Shown here piece by piece: positions 43,061-52,413 of a DNA stretch of 64,000 nucleotides. Where the stretch lies: positions 498,014 through 562,013 of the forward strand of contig NZ_KB900626.1 of assembly GCF_000379125.1 (NCBI RefSeq), in the 5' to 3' direction. Every line of letters begins with the position of its first letter. Positions within the stretch are counted from its first letter, which is position 1. This DNA comes from Methylosinus sp. LW4. GTDB lineage: Bacteria; Pseudomonadota; Alphaproteobacteria; Rhizobiales; Beijerinckiaceae. The position numbers and the translations under genes were made by a program. The notes under the pieces were generated by a model, which saw only the letters and a program-made list of their open reading frames with translations, was not told the origin of the DNA and did no database searches.

Positions 43061-45424
43061 GTGCGTCTGCCTTTATTCCATTCGAGCCTGATCGCCCTCG
43101 TCGCGGTCGCAGTCTCTGGTTGTCAGAGCGCGAGCGATCCTCCAATCGCCGAGTGGAGCAGGGAATCGCTCGATGTCGCGGCCGCTTCGAAGGGCGGGAC
43201 GAAAAGCGGCGTCCCCGCCGCGCGCGGACGGCTCGCTGCGGAAGCGATCGTCGGCAGCGGGCGTTTCGTCGGGGAGAGCGTGGCGCGCCGCAAGGACGAC
43301 GCCCGCGACGAGAAGGAGGGCGTCAGCCTCAATCTCGCCAATCTGCCCATCGCGCAAGCGGCGAAAGTGGTGCTCGGCGATATCGTCGGCGTCGATTATG
43401 TCGTCGATCCGCGCATCGACGGCAAGGTGACCGTGCATACGGCGCGGCCCGTCAAGAAATCCGCCGCGATCGAATTGTTCCAATCGGCCTTGCGCGTCTC
43501 CGGCGCCGCCATCGTCGAGAATGACGGCGTCTATAAGATCGTGCCGCTGGATCAGGCGGCCGCCGGCTCCACGCTCTCCGTCGCGCCGCAGCCGCTCGAT
43601 GCGGAGCGTCTCGGCAGCGGCGCGCGCATCGTGCGCCTGCGCTATGTCTCGGCGTCGGAGCTCAAGCGCGTGCTGGAGCCGATCACGCGTCAAGGCGCGG
43701 TCGTGCGCGCCGACGATCAGCGCCGCACGCTGACATTGACGGGCAGCGCGCAAGAGATCGCGGCGATGGAGGACGCCATCGCGCTCTTCGACGTCGATAC
43801 GATGCGCGGCATGTCCTTCGCCGTCGTGCCGGTGACGAGCGCCGACCCGGACGCGCTCGCCGAGGATTTGCGCAAGGTCTTCGGCTCGGAACGCGAAGGG
43901 CCGATGAACGGCATGATCCAGTTCATCGGCAACAAGCATTTGTCGGCCATATTGGCGATCACGCCGCAGCCCGGCTATCTCGCGCGGGCGCGCGCCTGGA
44001 TCGAGCGTCTCGACGCGCGGGCGGAAGGCGTTCAGAAGCAGTTCTTCAGCTATCGCGTGCAAAATCGCCCGGCCAAGGAGATGGTGCAGGTCGTCGCGTC
44101 TATGTTCGGGCGCGACGCCGGCGTCTCCAAGAGCAATGAGGTGTCGCCGCGTTTCGGCTCCTCGGCGCTCTCCACCTCCTCCGGCGGCCAGTCGTCGAAC
44201 GCGAGCGGCTCGTCCGGCTTCGGCTCTTCCGGCCTCGGCTCTTCGGGCGGTCTCGGCTCCTCTGGCGGTCTCGGATCGTCGAGCGGTTCGTCCTCGGGCC
44301 AGCTCGGCGCGATCGCGCCGTTGAATTCGGGCGGCGCGGGCGGCGGCGGCTTCGGCTCCTCCTCCTTCGGCGGCGGCGCGTCGAATGGCGCCGCCAATTC
44401 CAATAGCGCGCAAGATCAGACCGCATCGACGGCGTCCGCGCTCGGCGAGGACAGCCGCTTCAAGATCGCCGTGGACGAGGCCAAGAACGCGATTGTGGTG
44501 ATGGCGACGCCGGAGGACTACAAGCGTCTGCTGCGCGTCATCGAGAAGCTCGACGTGCTGCCCAATCAGGTGTTCATCGAGGCGACGATCGCGGAGGTCT
44601 CGCTCAATGACGATCTGCATTTCGGCGTGCGCTGGTTCCTGCAGAAAAAGGCCTCGCTCTCCGGCTTCTCCACCGGCGACGCCGGCACGCCGGCGGCCAA
44701 TGACACGCTCGGCAATAATCTGCTCGGCACGGCGGTGGGCGCGGTGTCGCCCGGCTTCGCCTACGCCTTGCGCGCGACCAATGCGCAAATCACGCTCAAC
44801 GCGCTCAATCAGATCACCAATGTCAATATCGTCTCGACGCCCTCGCTCACCGTGCTCGACAATCGTCAGGCGGTGCTGCAGGTCGGCGACCAGGTGCCGG
44901 TGACGACTCTCTCGGGCGCGACGGCGCAAGGCGGCATCACCACATTCAATTCGGTGAATTATCGCGACACCGGCGTCATTCTCGCCATCACGCCGCATAT
45001 CAACGAGAGCGGCCGCGTGATGCTGGAGCTCGAGCAGGAGGTCTCCAATGTCGCCTCCGGCGCGAGCGCGACGACGACGACGCCGACGATCCAGCAGCGC
45101 CGCGTGAAAACGCAGGTCGTCGTCAATGACGCCGAATCGCTGATGCTCGGCGGCCTCATTCAGGATTCGCGCACGCGCGGCTCGAGCCAGGTTCCCGTGC
45201 TCGGCGATGTGCCTTTGCTCGGCAACGCCTTCAAGGACAAGACCGATTCTTCCGGCAAGACCGAGCTGCTCATCATGATAACGCCGCATGTGGTGCGCAC
45301 GCTCGGCGAGGCGCGCGACATCACCGACGAATATAAGCGCAAGCTGCTGAACATATCGACGCGCGCGAAGGTGCGTCCGCATAATATCGAAGGCACGGCG
45401 CGGCGCATTCTGCTCGACGAGTAG
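43061..45424 (+). CDS. gspD: Type II secretion secretin GspD, lipidated
   Basis: A 787-residue secretin starting at a GTG with AGAGG upstream. The signal ends in a lipobox (AVAVSGC, Cys21), so the protein should be lipidated and could reach the outer membrane without a pilotin, as HxcQ does. N0 (VSLNLANLPIAQAAKVVLGDI), N1-N3 domains follow; a Gly/Ser-rich linker (about residues 363-456, repeats like GLGSSGG) is inserted in the N3 region. The secretin core has VFIEATIAEVSLNDDLHFGV and VPVLGDVPLLGNAFK. It closes the plus-strand block. Confidence 0.96.
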   Translation: MRLPLFHSSLIALVAVAVSGCQSASDPPIAEWSRESLDVAAASKGGTKSGVPAARGRLAAEAIVGSGRFVGESVARRKDDARDEKEGVSLNLANLPIAQAAKVVLGDIVGVDYVVDPRIDGKVTVHTARPVKKSAAIELFQSALRVSGAAIVENDGVYKIVPLDQAAAGSTLSVAPQPLDAERLGSGARIVRLRYVSASELKRVLEPITRQGAVVRADDQRRTLTLTGSAQEIAAMEDAIALFDVDTMRGMSFAVVPVTSADPDALAEDLRKVFGSEREGPMNGMIQFIGNKHLSAILAITPQPGYLARARAWIERLDARAEGVQKQFFSYRVQNRPAKEMVQVVASMFGRDAGVSKSNEVSPRFGSSALSTSSGGQSSNASGSSGFGSSGLGSSGGLGSSGGLGSSSGSSSGQLGAIAPLNSGGAGGGGFGSSSFGGGASNGAANSNSAQDQTASTASALGEDSRFKIAVDEAKNAIVVMATPEDYKRLLRVIEKLDVLPNQVFIEATIAEVSLNDDLHFGVRWFLQKKASLSGFSTGDAGTPAANDTLGNNLLGTAVGAVSPGFAYALRATNAQITLNALNQITNVNIVSTPSLTVLDNRQAVLQVGDQVPVTTLSGATAQGGITTFNSVNYRDTGVILAITPHINESGRVMLELEQEVSNVASGASATTTTPTIQQRRVKTQVVVNDAESLMLGGLIQDSRTRGSSQVPVLGDVPLLGNAFKDKTDSSGKTELLIMITPHVVRTLGEARDITDEYKRKLLNISTRAKVRPHNIEGTARRILLDE

Positions 45425-45436
45425 AAGCGAATTTCG

Positions 45437-46378
45437 TCAGCAGGGCGCAGCTGCGACGCCGGCGCCGAGCAGGCTTTGATTGCGCGCCGGCGCGCGTCGC
45501 GTCTCAAGCACGGTGAAGGGGAGACGCTCGTTCGGCCGCAGCGTCACGACCATTTCCACGACGCCGATCGCGCCATTGAGCAGAGCGGCCTCCGCGTGAA
45601 TCGAATAGGTTCCGCCGCCGAAGACGCCGTTCTGCCGATATTCCTGCGGAAAGCGCGGATCGCGGCGATCGAGGCTGTTGGGAAAAGGCTTGGCGGAAAG
45701 CGCGAGAACATCGGTCGCCGAATAGCGCGCCAGCGCCGCGAACAAGGCCGGCGGCGCCGTGCGCGCATCGACTCCGACGCTATGCGAATGAATGGTGACG
45801 ACCGGCAGCAGCGCGCGCAGCAGCTGCGGCTCCATGCCCTCGACCTGATCCAGCTCGAGCGCCGTCTGGAAGGGCGCGTGCTTCGGCGCGAAGGGCCGGT
45901 CGGAGGAGGGCGGCGGCGCTGCGAGCCGCGCGAATTCGGACGTCTGCGCCTCGCGAAAAGCGATGATCGCGCGGGACAAGGCGCTGGGGTCGGGGGCGCT
46001 GAAGCCGCGCAGCGCCGCCTCGAGAAGCTGCGGAGATGCGGCGTTGAGATCGAGCTTGCCGCTCTCATCCTCGATCGAGATCGCGACGGCGGCGCCGGAG
46101 AGCGAGCAGAGGCGCGGCGATCCATCGTAAACGGGTGGCTCGGCCTGCTGCGCATTGGACGGCCGCTGCTCGGCGATCAAACCGAAAATCGCGAGATTGA
46201 CGGCGCCTTCGGCGATGAGCCGCGTCTTGATCGATGCGGAATTGTCGACGGCGCTGCGCAGGCGCAAGCGCGCCGTCGCCATGAAGGAGGTCATCAGCAG
46301 AATAATGACCCCGAGACCGAAGATCACGATGAGAAGCGCGAAGCCTTTTCTCTCGGCGATCTTGCGGCCATGCGTCAT
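45437..46378 (-). CDS. gspK: Type II secretion minor pseudopilin GspK
   Basis: A 313-residue large minor pseudopilin: cleavage region RKGFALLIVIFGLGVIILL, a long globular domain with ISIEDESGKLDLNAASPQLL (the GspK signature near a calcium site) and helix-hairpin-like DQVEGMEPQLLRALLPVVT. GspK caps the pseudopilus tip. Note the residue at +5 is Leu/Ile rather than Glu, normal for GspK. ATG 46378 is chosen; upstream text is not family-like. It lies 17 bases after gspG. Confidence 0.87.
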   Translation of the reverse strand: MTHGRKIAERKGFALLIVIFGLGVIILLMTSFMATARLRLRSAVDNSASIKTRLIAEGAVNLAIFGLIAEQRPSNAQQAEPPVYDGSPRLCSLSGAAVAISIEDESGKLDLNAASPQLLEAALRGFSAPDPSALSRAIIAFREAQTSEFARLAAPPPSSDRPFAPKHAPFQTALELDQVEGMEPQLLRALLPVVTIHSHSVGVDARTAPPALFAALARYSATDVLALSAKPFPNSLDRRDPRFPQEYRQNGVFGGGTYSIHAEAALLNGAIGVVEMVVTLRPNERLPFTVLETRRAPARNQSLLGAGVAAAPC

Positions 46379-46395
46379 GCGCGCGGGGAAGATGG

Positions 46396-46869
46396 TCAGC
46401 GCGCCGCCGTGTCGCGGCTGCGCGTGATCGATCCGGCGCCGCCCTCGCGGCCTTCGGGGCCGAGCGAGCCTATGTCGTAAGGCCCGTTCTGACCCGGAGC
46501 GCGATAGAGATAGTCGTGTCCCCAAGGATCCTTGGGCACATTGGCGGATTTCAAATAGGGGCCGTTCCACACAGAAGCGCCGGCCGGCCGCCGGGCGAGC
46601 GCGGAGAGGCCTTCCTCCGTCGCGGGATAGCGGCCGACGTCGAGGTAGAAGAGATCGAGGGCGCTGGAAATATTCTCCATCTGAATCTGCGCGGTCTTCA
46701 CCTTCGACTCGGAGAGATAGTTCAGCACGCGCGGGCCGACGAGGCCGACGATCGAGCCGATGATCGCGAGCACGACCAGCATTTCGACGAGCGTGTAGCC
46801 GGCGCGCGCGGAGCGAAGCGCGCGGCGTTTCGAAAGGGTCGAGGCTTTGAGCGGGAGAATGGCGCGCAT
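46396..46869 (-). CDS. gspG: Type II secretion major pseudopilin GspG
   Basis: A 157-residue major pseudopilin: cleavage site RSARAGYTLVEMLVVLAIIG (Gly-Tyr, Glu at +5), then VKTAQIQMENISSALDLFYLD and the GspG-specific C-terminal loop VPKDPWGHDYLYR with NGPYDIGSLG. It builds the pseudopilus shaft. It is divergent from the methyltransferase gene and first in a gspG-gspK pair separated from the other gsp genes by gspD. Confidence 0.95.
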   Translation of the reverse strand: MRAILPLKASTLSKRRALRSARAGYTLVEMLVVLAIIGSIVGLVGPRVLNYLSESKVKTAQIQMENISSALDLFYLDVGRYPATEEGLSALARRPAGASVWNGPYLKSANVPKDPWGHDYLYRAPGQNGPYDIGSLGPEGREGGAGSITRSRDTAAR

Positions 46870-47124
46870 CGGACTCGTAGGGCTGGGCGTTTCACACGCG
46901 GAAAAAAGCGTCGCAAGACTAGGCAGAGCGGGCCGACGAGTCCAGCCGCGCGACGGCTTTCTCGGCAAAGGAATTCGCGCCTTTCGTCATCGTCGCGACA
47001 TGCGAGCATGTCTTGGCGGGCGATGCGCGTCGCGCCGCGGCTTGACACTCCTTTGTCCGTGGCGGTCAACTCCGCTCATGCGCAGACGAATCGCACGACG
47101 GCCCTCGGCCGCGAGGCCATATCC

Positions 47125-48279
47125 ATGAAAGTCGTCGGCCTCTTCGCCGGCATAGGCGGGCTCGAGCTCGGGCTCGCGCGCGCCGGACATGATTGTCTCA
47201 TGTTTTCCGAAAACTGGCCGCTCGCCGCGCGCGTGTTGGCGACACATTTTCCGCAGACGCCCAATGTGGGCGATGTCGCCGCGCTGCGCGCGCTGCCGGG
47301 CGAGACGGAGCTGGTCACGGCGGGCTTTCCCTGTCAGGATTTGAGCCAGGCCGGCCGCACGCAGGGCATAGGCGGGCGCAAATCCTCGCTGGTCAGCCAC
47401 GTGTTCCGCCTGCTCGACGAGACGCGCGCGCCGCATGCGCTGCTCGAGAATGTCTCCTTCATGCTGAGCCTCGATCGCGGACGCGCCATGGCGCGGCTGG
47501 TCACGGCCTTCGAGGAGCGCGGCTATCGCTGGGCCTATCGTGTCGTCAACACTCTGGCCTTTCTGCCGCAGCGGCGCGAGCGCGTGCTGTTTCTGGCCTC
47601 GCGCCTCGCCGATCCGGCCGATATTCTGCTGGTGGACGAGGCGACGCCGCGCCCGCGCGCCACGTCGCTGGCGACCCACGCCCATGGCTTTTATTGGACT
47701 GAGGGCGTGCGCGGCCTCGGCTGGGGAGCCGATTGCGTGCCGACATTGAAGAACGGCTCGACGCTCGGCATCGCCTCGCCGCCGGCGATTCTCCTGCCGG
47801 GCGGCGGCGTGGTGACGCCCGATATTCGCGACGCCGAGCGCTTGCAGGGTTTTCCGGCCGACTGGACCGCGCCGGCCGAGGCGCTGGGCCGTCCCGGCTG
47901 GCGCTGGTCGCTGGTCGGCAACGCCGTCAGCGCGCCGGTGGCCGAATGGGTCGGCGGCCGGCTCGAGGCGCCCGGGCGCTATGATCCCTCTCGCGACGGC
48001 GCGGTTCTGGAGGAGGGCGCGCGCTGGCCCCGCGCCGCGCGCTATGACGGCGAGCGGCGCTGCGGCGTCGAGATTTCGGCCTTTCCCGTCTGGCGCGAAC
48101 GCGCGCCGCTGCATGTTTTCCTGCAGCATCAAGGCAAGCCACTGTCCGAGCGCGCGAGCGCGGGGTTTCTCGCCCGCACCATGCGGGCGAAGCTGCGATT
48201 CGAGCCCGGCTTTCGGGAGGCGGTGGCCGCCCATCTCGAGGCGATGCGCGCCGGCCCCGGCCTCGCCGCCGCCCAATGA
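47125..48279 (+). CDS. dcm: DNA (cytosine-5-)-methyltransferase with C-terminal extension
   Basis: A 384-residue C5 methyltransferase. Motif I is LFAGIGGLELGLARAG (AdoMet), motif IV GFPCQDLSQAGRT carries the catalytic cysteine, motif VI LLENV, motif VIII QRRERVLFLAS, and the C-terminal motifs IX/X are RLQGFP and GNAVSAPVAEWVG. About 110 extra residues follow motif X (GRYDPSRDGAVLEEGARW onward) and match no domain I recognise. No restriction endonuclease is adjacent, so it resembles a solitary Dcm-like enzyme. It overlaps vsr by four bases. Recognition site unknown. Confidence 0.93.
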   Translation: MKVVGLFAGIGGLELGLARAGHDCLMFSENWPLAARVLATHFPQTPNVGDVAALRALPGETELVTAGFPCQDLSQAGRTQGIGGRKSSLVSHVFRLLDETRAPHALLENVSFMLSLDRGRAMARLVTAFEERGYRWAYRVVNTLAFLPQRRERVLFLASRLADPADILLVDEATPRPRATSLATHAHGFYWTEGVRGLGWGADCVPTLKNGSTLGIASPPAILLPGGGVVTPDIRDAERLQGFPADWTAPAEALGRPGWRWSLVGNAVSAPVAEWVGGRLEAPGRYDPSRDGAVLEEGARWPRAARYDGERRCGVEISAFPVWRERAPLHVFLQHQGKPLSERASAGFLARTMRAKLRFEPGFREAVAAHLEAMRAGPGLAAAQ

Positions 48280-48719
48280 GGACGCCGCCGGCCAGCGATC
48301 CGGCGCGCTCGGCGCTGATGAAGCGGGTGCGCCAGTCCCGCACCGGGGCGGAGGAGGCGGTCGCCGCGGCGCTGCGGCTGGGCGGGCTCCATTATCGGCG
48401 CAACGCCAAGGGCCTGCCCGGCGCGCCGGATTTCGTCAATCGCAGCCGGCGTTGGGCGCTCTTCGTCAATGGCTGCTTCTGGCATCACCACAAGAACTGC
48501 CGCCGCGGCACGATCCCGAAACAAAACAACGCCTTCTGGCTGGAAAAATTCGCCGCCAATCGCGCCCGCGACGCCCGTAAGGCCAAGGCTCTGCGGGCGC
48601 TGGGTTTTCGCGTCGCGATCCTGTGGGAGTGCGAGGCGCTGGACCCGCCCCGCCTGAAAGCGCGCGCCTCCCGCCTCGCCGAGCGTTGGGGGCGGGAACA
48701 ATTGGACGGGCCGCGGTAG
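48276..48719 (+). CDS. vsr: Very short patch repair endonuclease
   Basis: A 147-residue Vsr nuclease: KRVRQSRTGAEEAVAAALR at the N-terminus, the catalytic core GAPDFVNRSRRWALFVNGCFWHHHKNC (shortened here: GAPDFV, FVNGCFWHHHKNC) and RVAILWECEAL near the C-terminus. Vsr nicks T:G mismatches made by deamination of 5-methylcytosine. Coupling to the methyltransferase by an ATGA overlap is the usual arrangement. Confidence 0.95.
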   Translation: MRTPPASDPARSALMKRVRQSRTGAEEAVAAALRLGGLHYRRNAKGLPGAPDFVNRSRRWALFVNGCFWHHHKNCRRGTIPKQNNAFWLEKFAANRARDARKAKALRALGFRVAILWECEALDPPRLKARASRLAERWGREQLDGPR

Positions 48720-48842
48720 AGCGCGGTTCACGCCGATCGCCCACGCTTCTGGCCATGCGCCCGCCGAATTGCTACAAGCCGCGCAGGGAGCGGTCTATAT
48801 TCCGTTCCAGCCCCTCGAGATTCACCGCGAGCCAGCCGAGCC

Positions 48843-49436
48843 ATGCGCAGCGCCAAATACGAGCGCGACACGAAAGAGACCCGTATCGCCGTCGCCGTCG
48901 ATCTCGACGGCGAGGGCAAATCCGATATTTCGACCGGGATCGGCTTTTTCGACCATATGCTCGACCAGATCGCCCGCCACGCGCCGCTCGACCTCACCGT
49001 CGCGGCCAAGGGCGATCTGCACATAGACGGCCATCATACGGTCGAGGATGTGGGCATCGCGCTCGGCAAGGCGGTGGATCAGGCGCTCGGCGACCGCAAG
49101 GGCATCGCCCGCTATGGCGACGCCCATGTGCCGCTGGACGAGGCGCTTTCCCGCGTCGTGGTGGACGTCTCCGGCCGGCCCTTCCTCGTCTTCGACGTCG
49201 CCTTTCCCGCGGCCAAGATCGGCGAGTTCGACACGGAGCTGGTGCGCGAGTTCTTCCAGGCTTTCGCTACCAATGCGCGTATCGGCCTGCATGTGGAGGC
49301 GCTGCGCGGCGTCAATTCTCATCATATAGCGGAGTGCTGCTTCAAGGGCTTCGCCCGCGCCCTGGGCAAGGCGACAGCGCCCGATCCGCGCCGCGGCGGC
49401 GTGGTGCCCTCCACCAAAGGCACGCTCACCGACTGA
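48843..49436 (+). CDS. hisB: Imidazoleglycerol-phosphate dehydratase
   Basis: A 197-residue single-domain HisB (seventh step of histidine synthesis). Metal-binding histidine clusters are present: [20 protein letters not shown] and [14 protein letters not shown], then [20 protein letters not shown]. It heads the his cluster and lacks the phosphatase half found in enteric HisB. Confidence 0.98.
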   Translation: MRSAKYERDTKETRIAVAVDLDGEGKSDISTGIGFFDHMLDQIARHAPLDLTVAAKGDLHIDGHHTVEDVGIALGKAVDQALGDRKGIARYGDAHVPLDEALSRVVVDVSGRPFLVFDVAFPAAKIGEFDTELVREFFQAFATNARIGLHVEALRGVNSHHIAECCFKGFARALGKATAPDPRRGGVVPSTKGTLTD

Positions 49437-49451
49437 AAGGGAGGCGGGCCC

Positions 49452-49922
49452 ATGGCCGTCTACACCGTCCTTATACCCTCGGCCGCGCCGGGCGAGGCTC
49501 CGCCGCCGGAGCGAATCGTGTTTCTGCGCGAGGGCTTCTCGACGCCGGCCTTTCTCTTCGGGCCTTTGTGGCTGCTGTGGCGGCGGGCGTGGCTGCCGGC
49601 CGTCCTATGGACAGCCGCGCTCGCGCTGATTCTCGGCGGCGGCGTGGCTCTAGGGATCAATGCCGCGGCGGCCTCGGTCTTGCAGCTGGCGCTCGGCCTG
49701 CTGCTCGGCCTCGAGGGGCCGCGGCTCGTCGCCTGGTCGCTCGAGCGCAAGGGTTACACGGAAAGCGCCGTAATGGTCGCGGCTAGGATCGATGAGGCAG
49801 AGGACGTGTTTTTCGCCAATTGGCGCCCATCCGGCGTTCTTCCGACGACGGCGGCGCCCTCCGGCGGCCGGGCCGCGATGCGTTCGGTCATCGGCGGCCT
49901 GTTCGAGGAGCCGCGCGCGTGA
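49452..49922 (+). CDS. DUF2628 membrane protein in the his cluster
   Basis: A 156-residue protein with a short soluble N-terminus ([20 protein letters not shown]), then [22 protein letters not shown] and two or three membrane helices, as in DUF2628. The family is common in Alphaproteobacteria between hisB and hisH but has no known function. Its stop overlaps the hisH GTG (GTGA), so it is translated with the pathway genes. Confidence 0.85.
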   Translation: MAVYTVLIPSAAPGEAPPPERIVFLREGFSTPAFLFGPLWLLWRRAWLPAVLWTAALALILGGGVALGINAAAASVLQLALGLLLGLEGPRLVAWSLERKGYTESAVMVAARIDEAEDVFFANWRPSGVLPTTAAPSGGRAAMRSVIGGLFEEPRA

Positions 49923-50566
49923 CGACGGCGATCATCGATTACGGATCGGGCAATCTGCACTCCGCCGCCAAGGCCTTCGAGCGCGCCGCGCGGGAAGGCG
50001 AGGGGGCAAAGATCATCGTCACCAGCGACCCGGATGTGGTGCGCCGGGCCGAGCGCATCTGCTTGCCGGGCGTCGGCGCCTTTCGTGATTGCCGGAGCGG
50101 CCTCTCCGCCCTCGCCGGGCTGGACGAGGCGCTGCGCGAGGCGGTGATCGAGCGCGGCCGACCCTTCCTCGGCATATGCGTCGGCATGCAGCTGATGGCG
50201 ACGCGCGGCCTCGAGCATGGCGAGGCGGCCGGCCTCGGCTGGATCGCCGGCGATGTCGCGGTCATCGAGCCTGCGGACAAGAGCCTGAAAATCCCCCATA
50301 TGGGCTGGAACACGCTGGAGCTGACGCGCCCGCATGCGCTCTTTTCCGGCATCCCCACCGGAAAGGACGGGCTGCACGCCTATTTCGTGCACTCCTACCA
50401 ATTCCTGCCCGCTTCGCCCGACCATATCGTGGCGACGACCGATTACGGCGCCCCGCTGACTGCGGCGGTGGCGCGCGACAATCTCGTCGGCACGCAATTC
50501 CATCCCGAGAAGAGCCAGAGGCTCGGCCTCGCTCTCATCGCGAATTTTCTGAGGTGGCGTCCGTGA
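49919..50566 (+). CDS. hisH: Imidazole glycerol phosphate synthase glutaminase subunit
   Basis: A 215-residue class I glutamine amidotransferase that feeds ammonia to His[16 protein letters not shown], the nucleophile elbow [12 protein letters not shown] (catalytic Cys) and the His-Glu pair in [10 protein letters not shown] are visible. GTG 49919 is chosen because the protein should begin [12 protein letters not shown]; it overlaps both neighbours by four bases. Confidence 0.97.
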   Translation: MTTAIIDYGSGNLHSAAKAFERAAREGEGAKIIVTSDPDVVRRAERICLPGVGAFRDCRSGLSALAGLDEALREAVIERGRPFLGICVGMQLMATRGLEHGEAAGLGWIAGDVAVIEPADKSLKIPHMGWNTLELTRPHALFSGIPTGKDGLHAYFVHSYQFLPASPDHIVATTDYGAPLTAAVARDNLVGTQFHPEKSQRLGLALIANFLRWRP

Positions 50567-51315
50567 TCCTGTTTCCTGCGATCGATCTCAAAGAGGGTCA
50601 ATGCGTCCGCCTCGTCGAGGGCGAGATGTCCTCGGCGACGGTGTTCAACGACGATCCGACCGCGCAGGCGCAGGCCTTCGAGCGACAGGGCTTCGAATAT
50701 CTGCATGTCGTCGATCTCGACGGCGCCTTTGCCGGCGCGCCGATGAACGCCCTCGCCGTGGAGGGCATTCTCGCCAACATAAAGATTCCGGTGCAGCTCG
50801 GCGGCGGCATTCGCGAGATGCGCACCATTTCGCGCTGGCTCGACAAGGGGATTTCGCGCGTCATCATCGGCACGGCGGCGGTGCGCGACCCGACGTTGGT
50901 GCGCGAGGCGGCGCGGCTCTATCCGGGCCGCATAGCGGTGGGCATAGACGCCAAGGACGGCTTTGTCGCCGTCGAGGGCTGGGCGCGCCGCACCCATGTC
51001 TCGGCGCAGGATTTGGGGCGCAGCTTCGAGGACGCCGGCGTCGCCGCCATCGTCTACACCGACATCTCCCGCGATGGAGTCTTGAAGGGCCTCAACATAG
51101 AGGCGACGCTGGCGCTGGCCGAGGCGCTGAGCATTCCGGTCATCGCCTCGGGCGGCCTCGCCTCGCTCGCCGACATAGAGCGGCTGCTGCAACCCGACTG
51201 CAAGAAGCTCGCGGGCGCGATCACCGGCCGCGCGCTCTATGACGGGCGGCTCGATCCGGCGGAAGCGCTGGCGCTGATCCGCCAGTCCCGGCAGGCGTCG
51301 ACGAACGAGGGATAG
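50563..51315 (+). CDS. hisA: Phosphoribosyl-formimino-AICAR ribotide isomerase
   Basis: A 250-residue TIM-barrel isomerase starting at GTG with [17 protein letters not shown]. The first catalytic Asp is in [18 protein letters not shown] carries the second. [11 protein letters not shown] is the phosphate-binding loop. It overlaps hisH by four bases. Confidence 0.98.
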   Translation: MILFPAIDLKEGQCVRLVEGEMSSATVFNDDPTAQAQAFERQGFEYLHVVDLDGAFAGAPMNALAVEGILANIKIPVQLGGGIREMRTISRWLDKGISRVIIGTAAVRDPTLVREAARLYPGRIAVGIDAKDGFVAVEGWARRTHVSAQDLGRSFEDAGVAAIVYTDISRDGVLKGLNIEATLALAEALSIPVIASGGLASLADIERLLQPDCKKLAGAITGRALYDGRLDPAEALALIRQSRQASTNEG

Positions 51316-51316
51316 A

Positions 51317-52090
51317 ATGCTCAAATCCCGCGTCATCCCCTGCCTCGACGTGAAAGAGGGCCGCGTCGTCAAAGGCGTCAATTTCGTCGATCTGCGCGAC
51401 GCCGGCGATCCGGTCGAATGCGCCATCGCCTATGACGCCGCCGGCGCCGACGAGCTGTGCTTTCTCGACATCACCGCCAGCCACGAGAATCGCGGCATCA
51501 TGCTCGATGTGGTGCGGCGCACGGCGGAGGCCTGCTTCATGCCGCTCACCGTCGGCGGCGGCGTGCGCGTCGAGGACGATATCCGCAATCTCCTGCTCGC
51601 CGGCGCCGACAAGGCCTCGATCAATTCGGCCGCTGTCGCCGATCGCCAATTCGTGCGCGAGGCGGCCGAGAAATTCGGCTCGCAATGCATCGTCGTCGCC
51701 ATAGACGCCAAGCGCGTCGGCGATCATTGGGAGATCTTCACTCACGGCGGCCGCCGCCCGACCGGCATAGACGCGGTCGAATACGCCAAGGAGGTCACGA
51801 GCCTCGGCGCGGGCGAGATATTGCTCACCTCCATGGACCGCGACGGCGCCAAAATCGGCTTCGACATAGAGCTGACGCGCGCCGTGGCGGACGCCGTCGA
51901 TGTGCCGGTCATCGCCTCGGGCGGCGTCGGCACGCTGGATCATCTCGTCGAGGGCGTGCGCGAGGGCCATGCTTCCGCCGTTCTCGCGGCGTCTATTTTC
52001 CACTTCGGCGAGTTCACCATCCCGCAGGCGAAGCGATATATGGCGAAAGCGGGCATACCGATGCGTCTCGACGGCCTGGAGCCTTCATGA
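51317..52090 (+). CDS. hisF: Imidazole glycerol phosphate synthase cyclase subunit
   Basis: A 257-residue TIM barrel. [20 protein letters not shown] holds the first catalytic aspartate, [15 protein letters not shown] the second, and [17 protein letters not shown] the phosphate loop. It forms the ammonia-channelling complex with HisH. GAGGGAT lies before the ATG. Confidence 0.98.
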   Translation: MLKSRVIPCLDVKEGRVVKGVNFVDLRDAGDPVECAIAYDAAGADELCFLDITASHENRGIMLDVVRRTAEACFMPLTVGGGVRVEDDIRNLLLAGADKASINSAAVADRQFVREAAEKFGSQCIVVAIDAKRVGDHWEIFTHGGRRPTGIDAVEYAKEVTSLGAGEILLTSMDRDGAKIGFDIELTRAVADAVDVPVIASGGVGTLDHLVEGVREGHASAVLAASIFHFGEFTIPQAKRYMAKAGIPMRLDGLEPS

Positions 52091-52413
52091 GCGATTTTTC
52101 CCTCGCCGATCTTGCGCAGATCATCGCATCGAAGCGGGGCGCCGACGCCGCGCAGTCCTACACCAAGAGCTTGTTCGAGGCCGGAACGCCCCGCATCGCC
52201 AAGAAATTCGGCGAGGAGGCGGTGGAGACCGTCATCGCCGCCATGGAGGGCGACCGCAAGAATCTGACCAGCGAGGCCGCCGACACGCTCTATCATCTGC
52301 TCGTGCTGCTGGAGGCCGGCGGCGTCACGCTCGCGGAGGTGCTCGCCGAGCTGGAGAGGCGCACCATCCAATCCGGCCATGCGGAAAAAGCGTCGCGCGG
52401 AGAGCGCAAATGA
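52087..52413 (+). CDS. hisE: Phosphoribosyl-ATP pyrophosphatase
   Basis: A 108-residue all-helical MazG-like enzyme (second step of histidine synthesis). Metal-binding Glu/Asp are in [18 protein letters not shown] and [19 protein letters not shown] stand-alone HisE, not fused to HisI, as usual in this group. ATGA overlaps link it to hisF and coaA. Confidence 0.97.
   Translation: MSDFSLADLAQIIASKRGADAAQSYTKSLFEAGTPRIAKKFGEEAVETVIAAMEGDRKNLTSEAADTLYHLLVLLEAGGVTLAEVLAELERRTIQSGHAEKASRGERK

Noticed and set aside
44160..44420. Repeated GGCTCnTC-like units suggesting a CRISPR or satellite
   Set aside because: They are in frame with gspD and encode its Gly/Ser-rich linker; unit length and spacing vary and there are no spacers.
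43073..45382. A 769-codon minus-strand open frame
   Set aside because: Antisense to gspD, which has a lipobox, secretin domains and a ribosome binding site.
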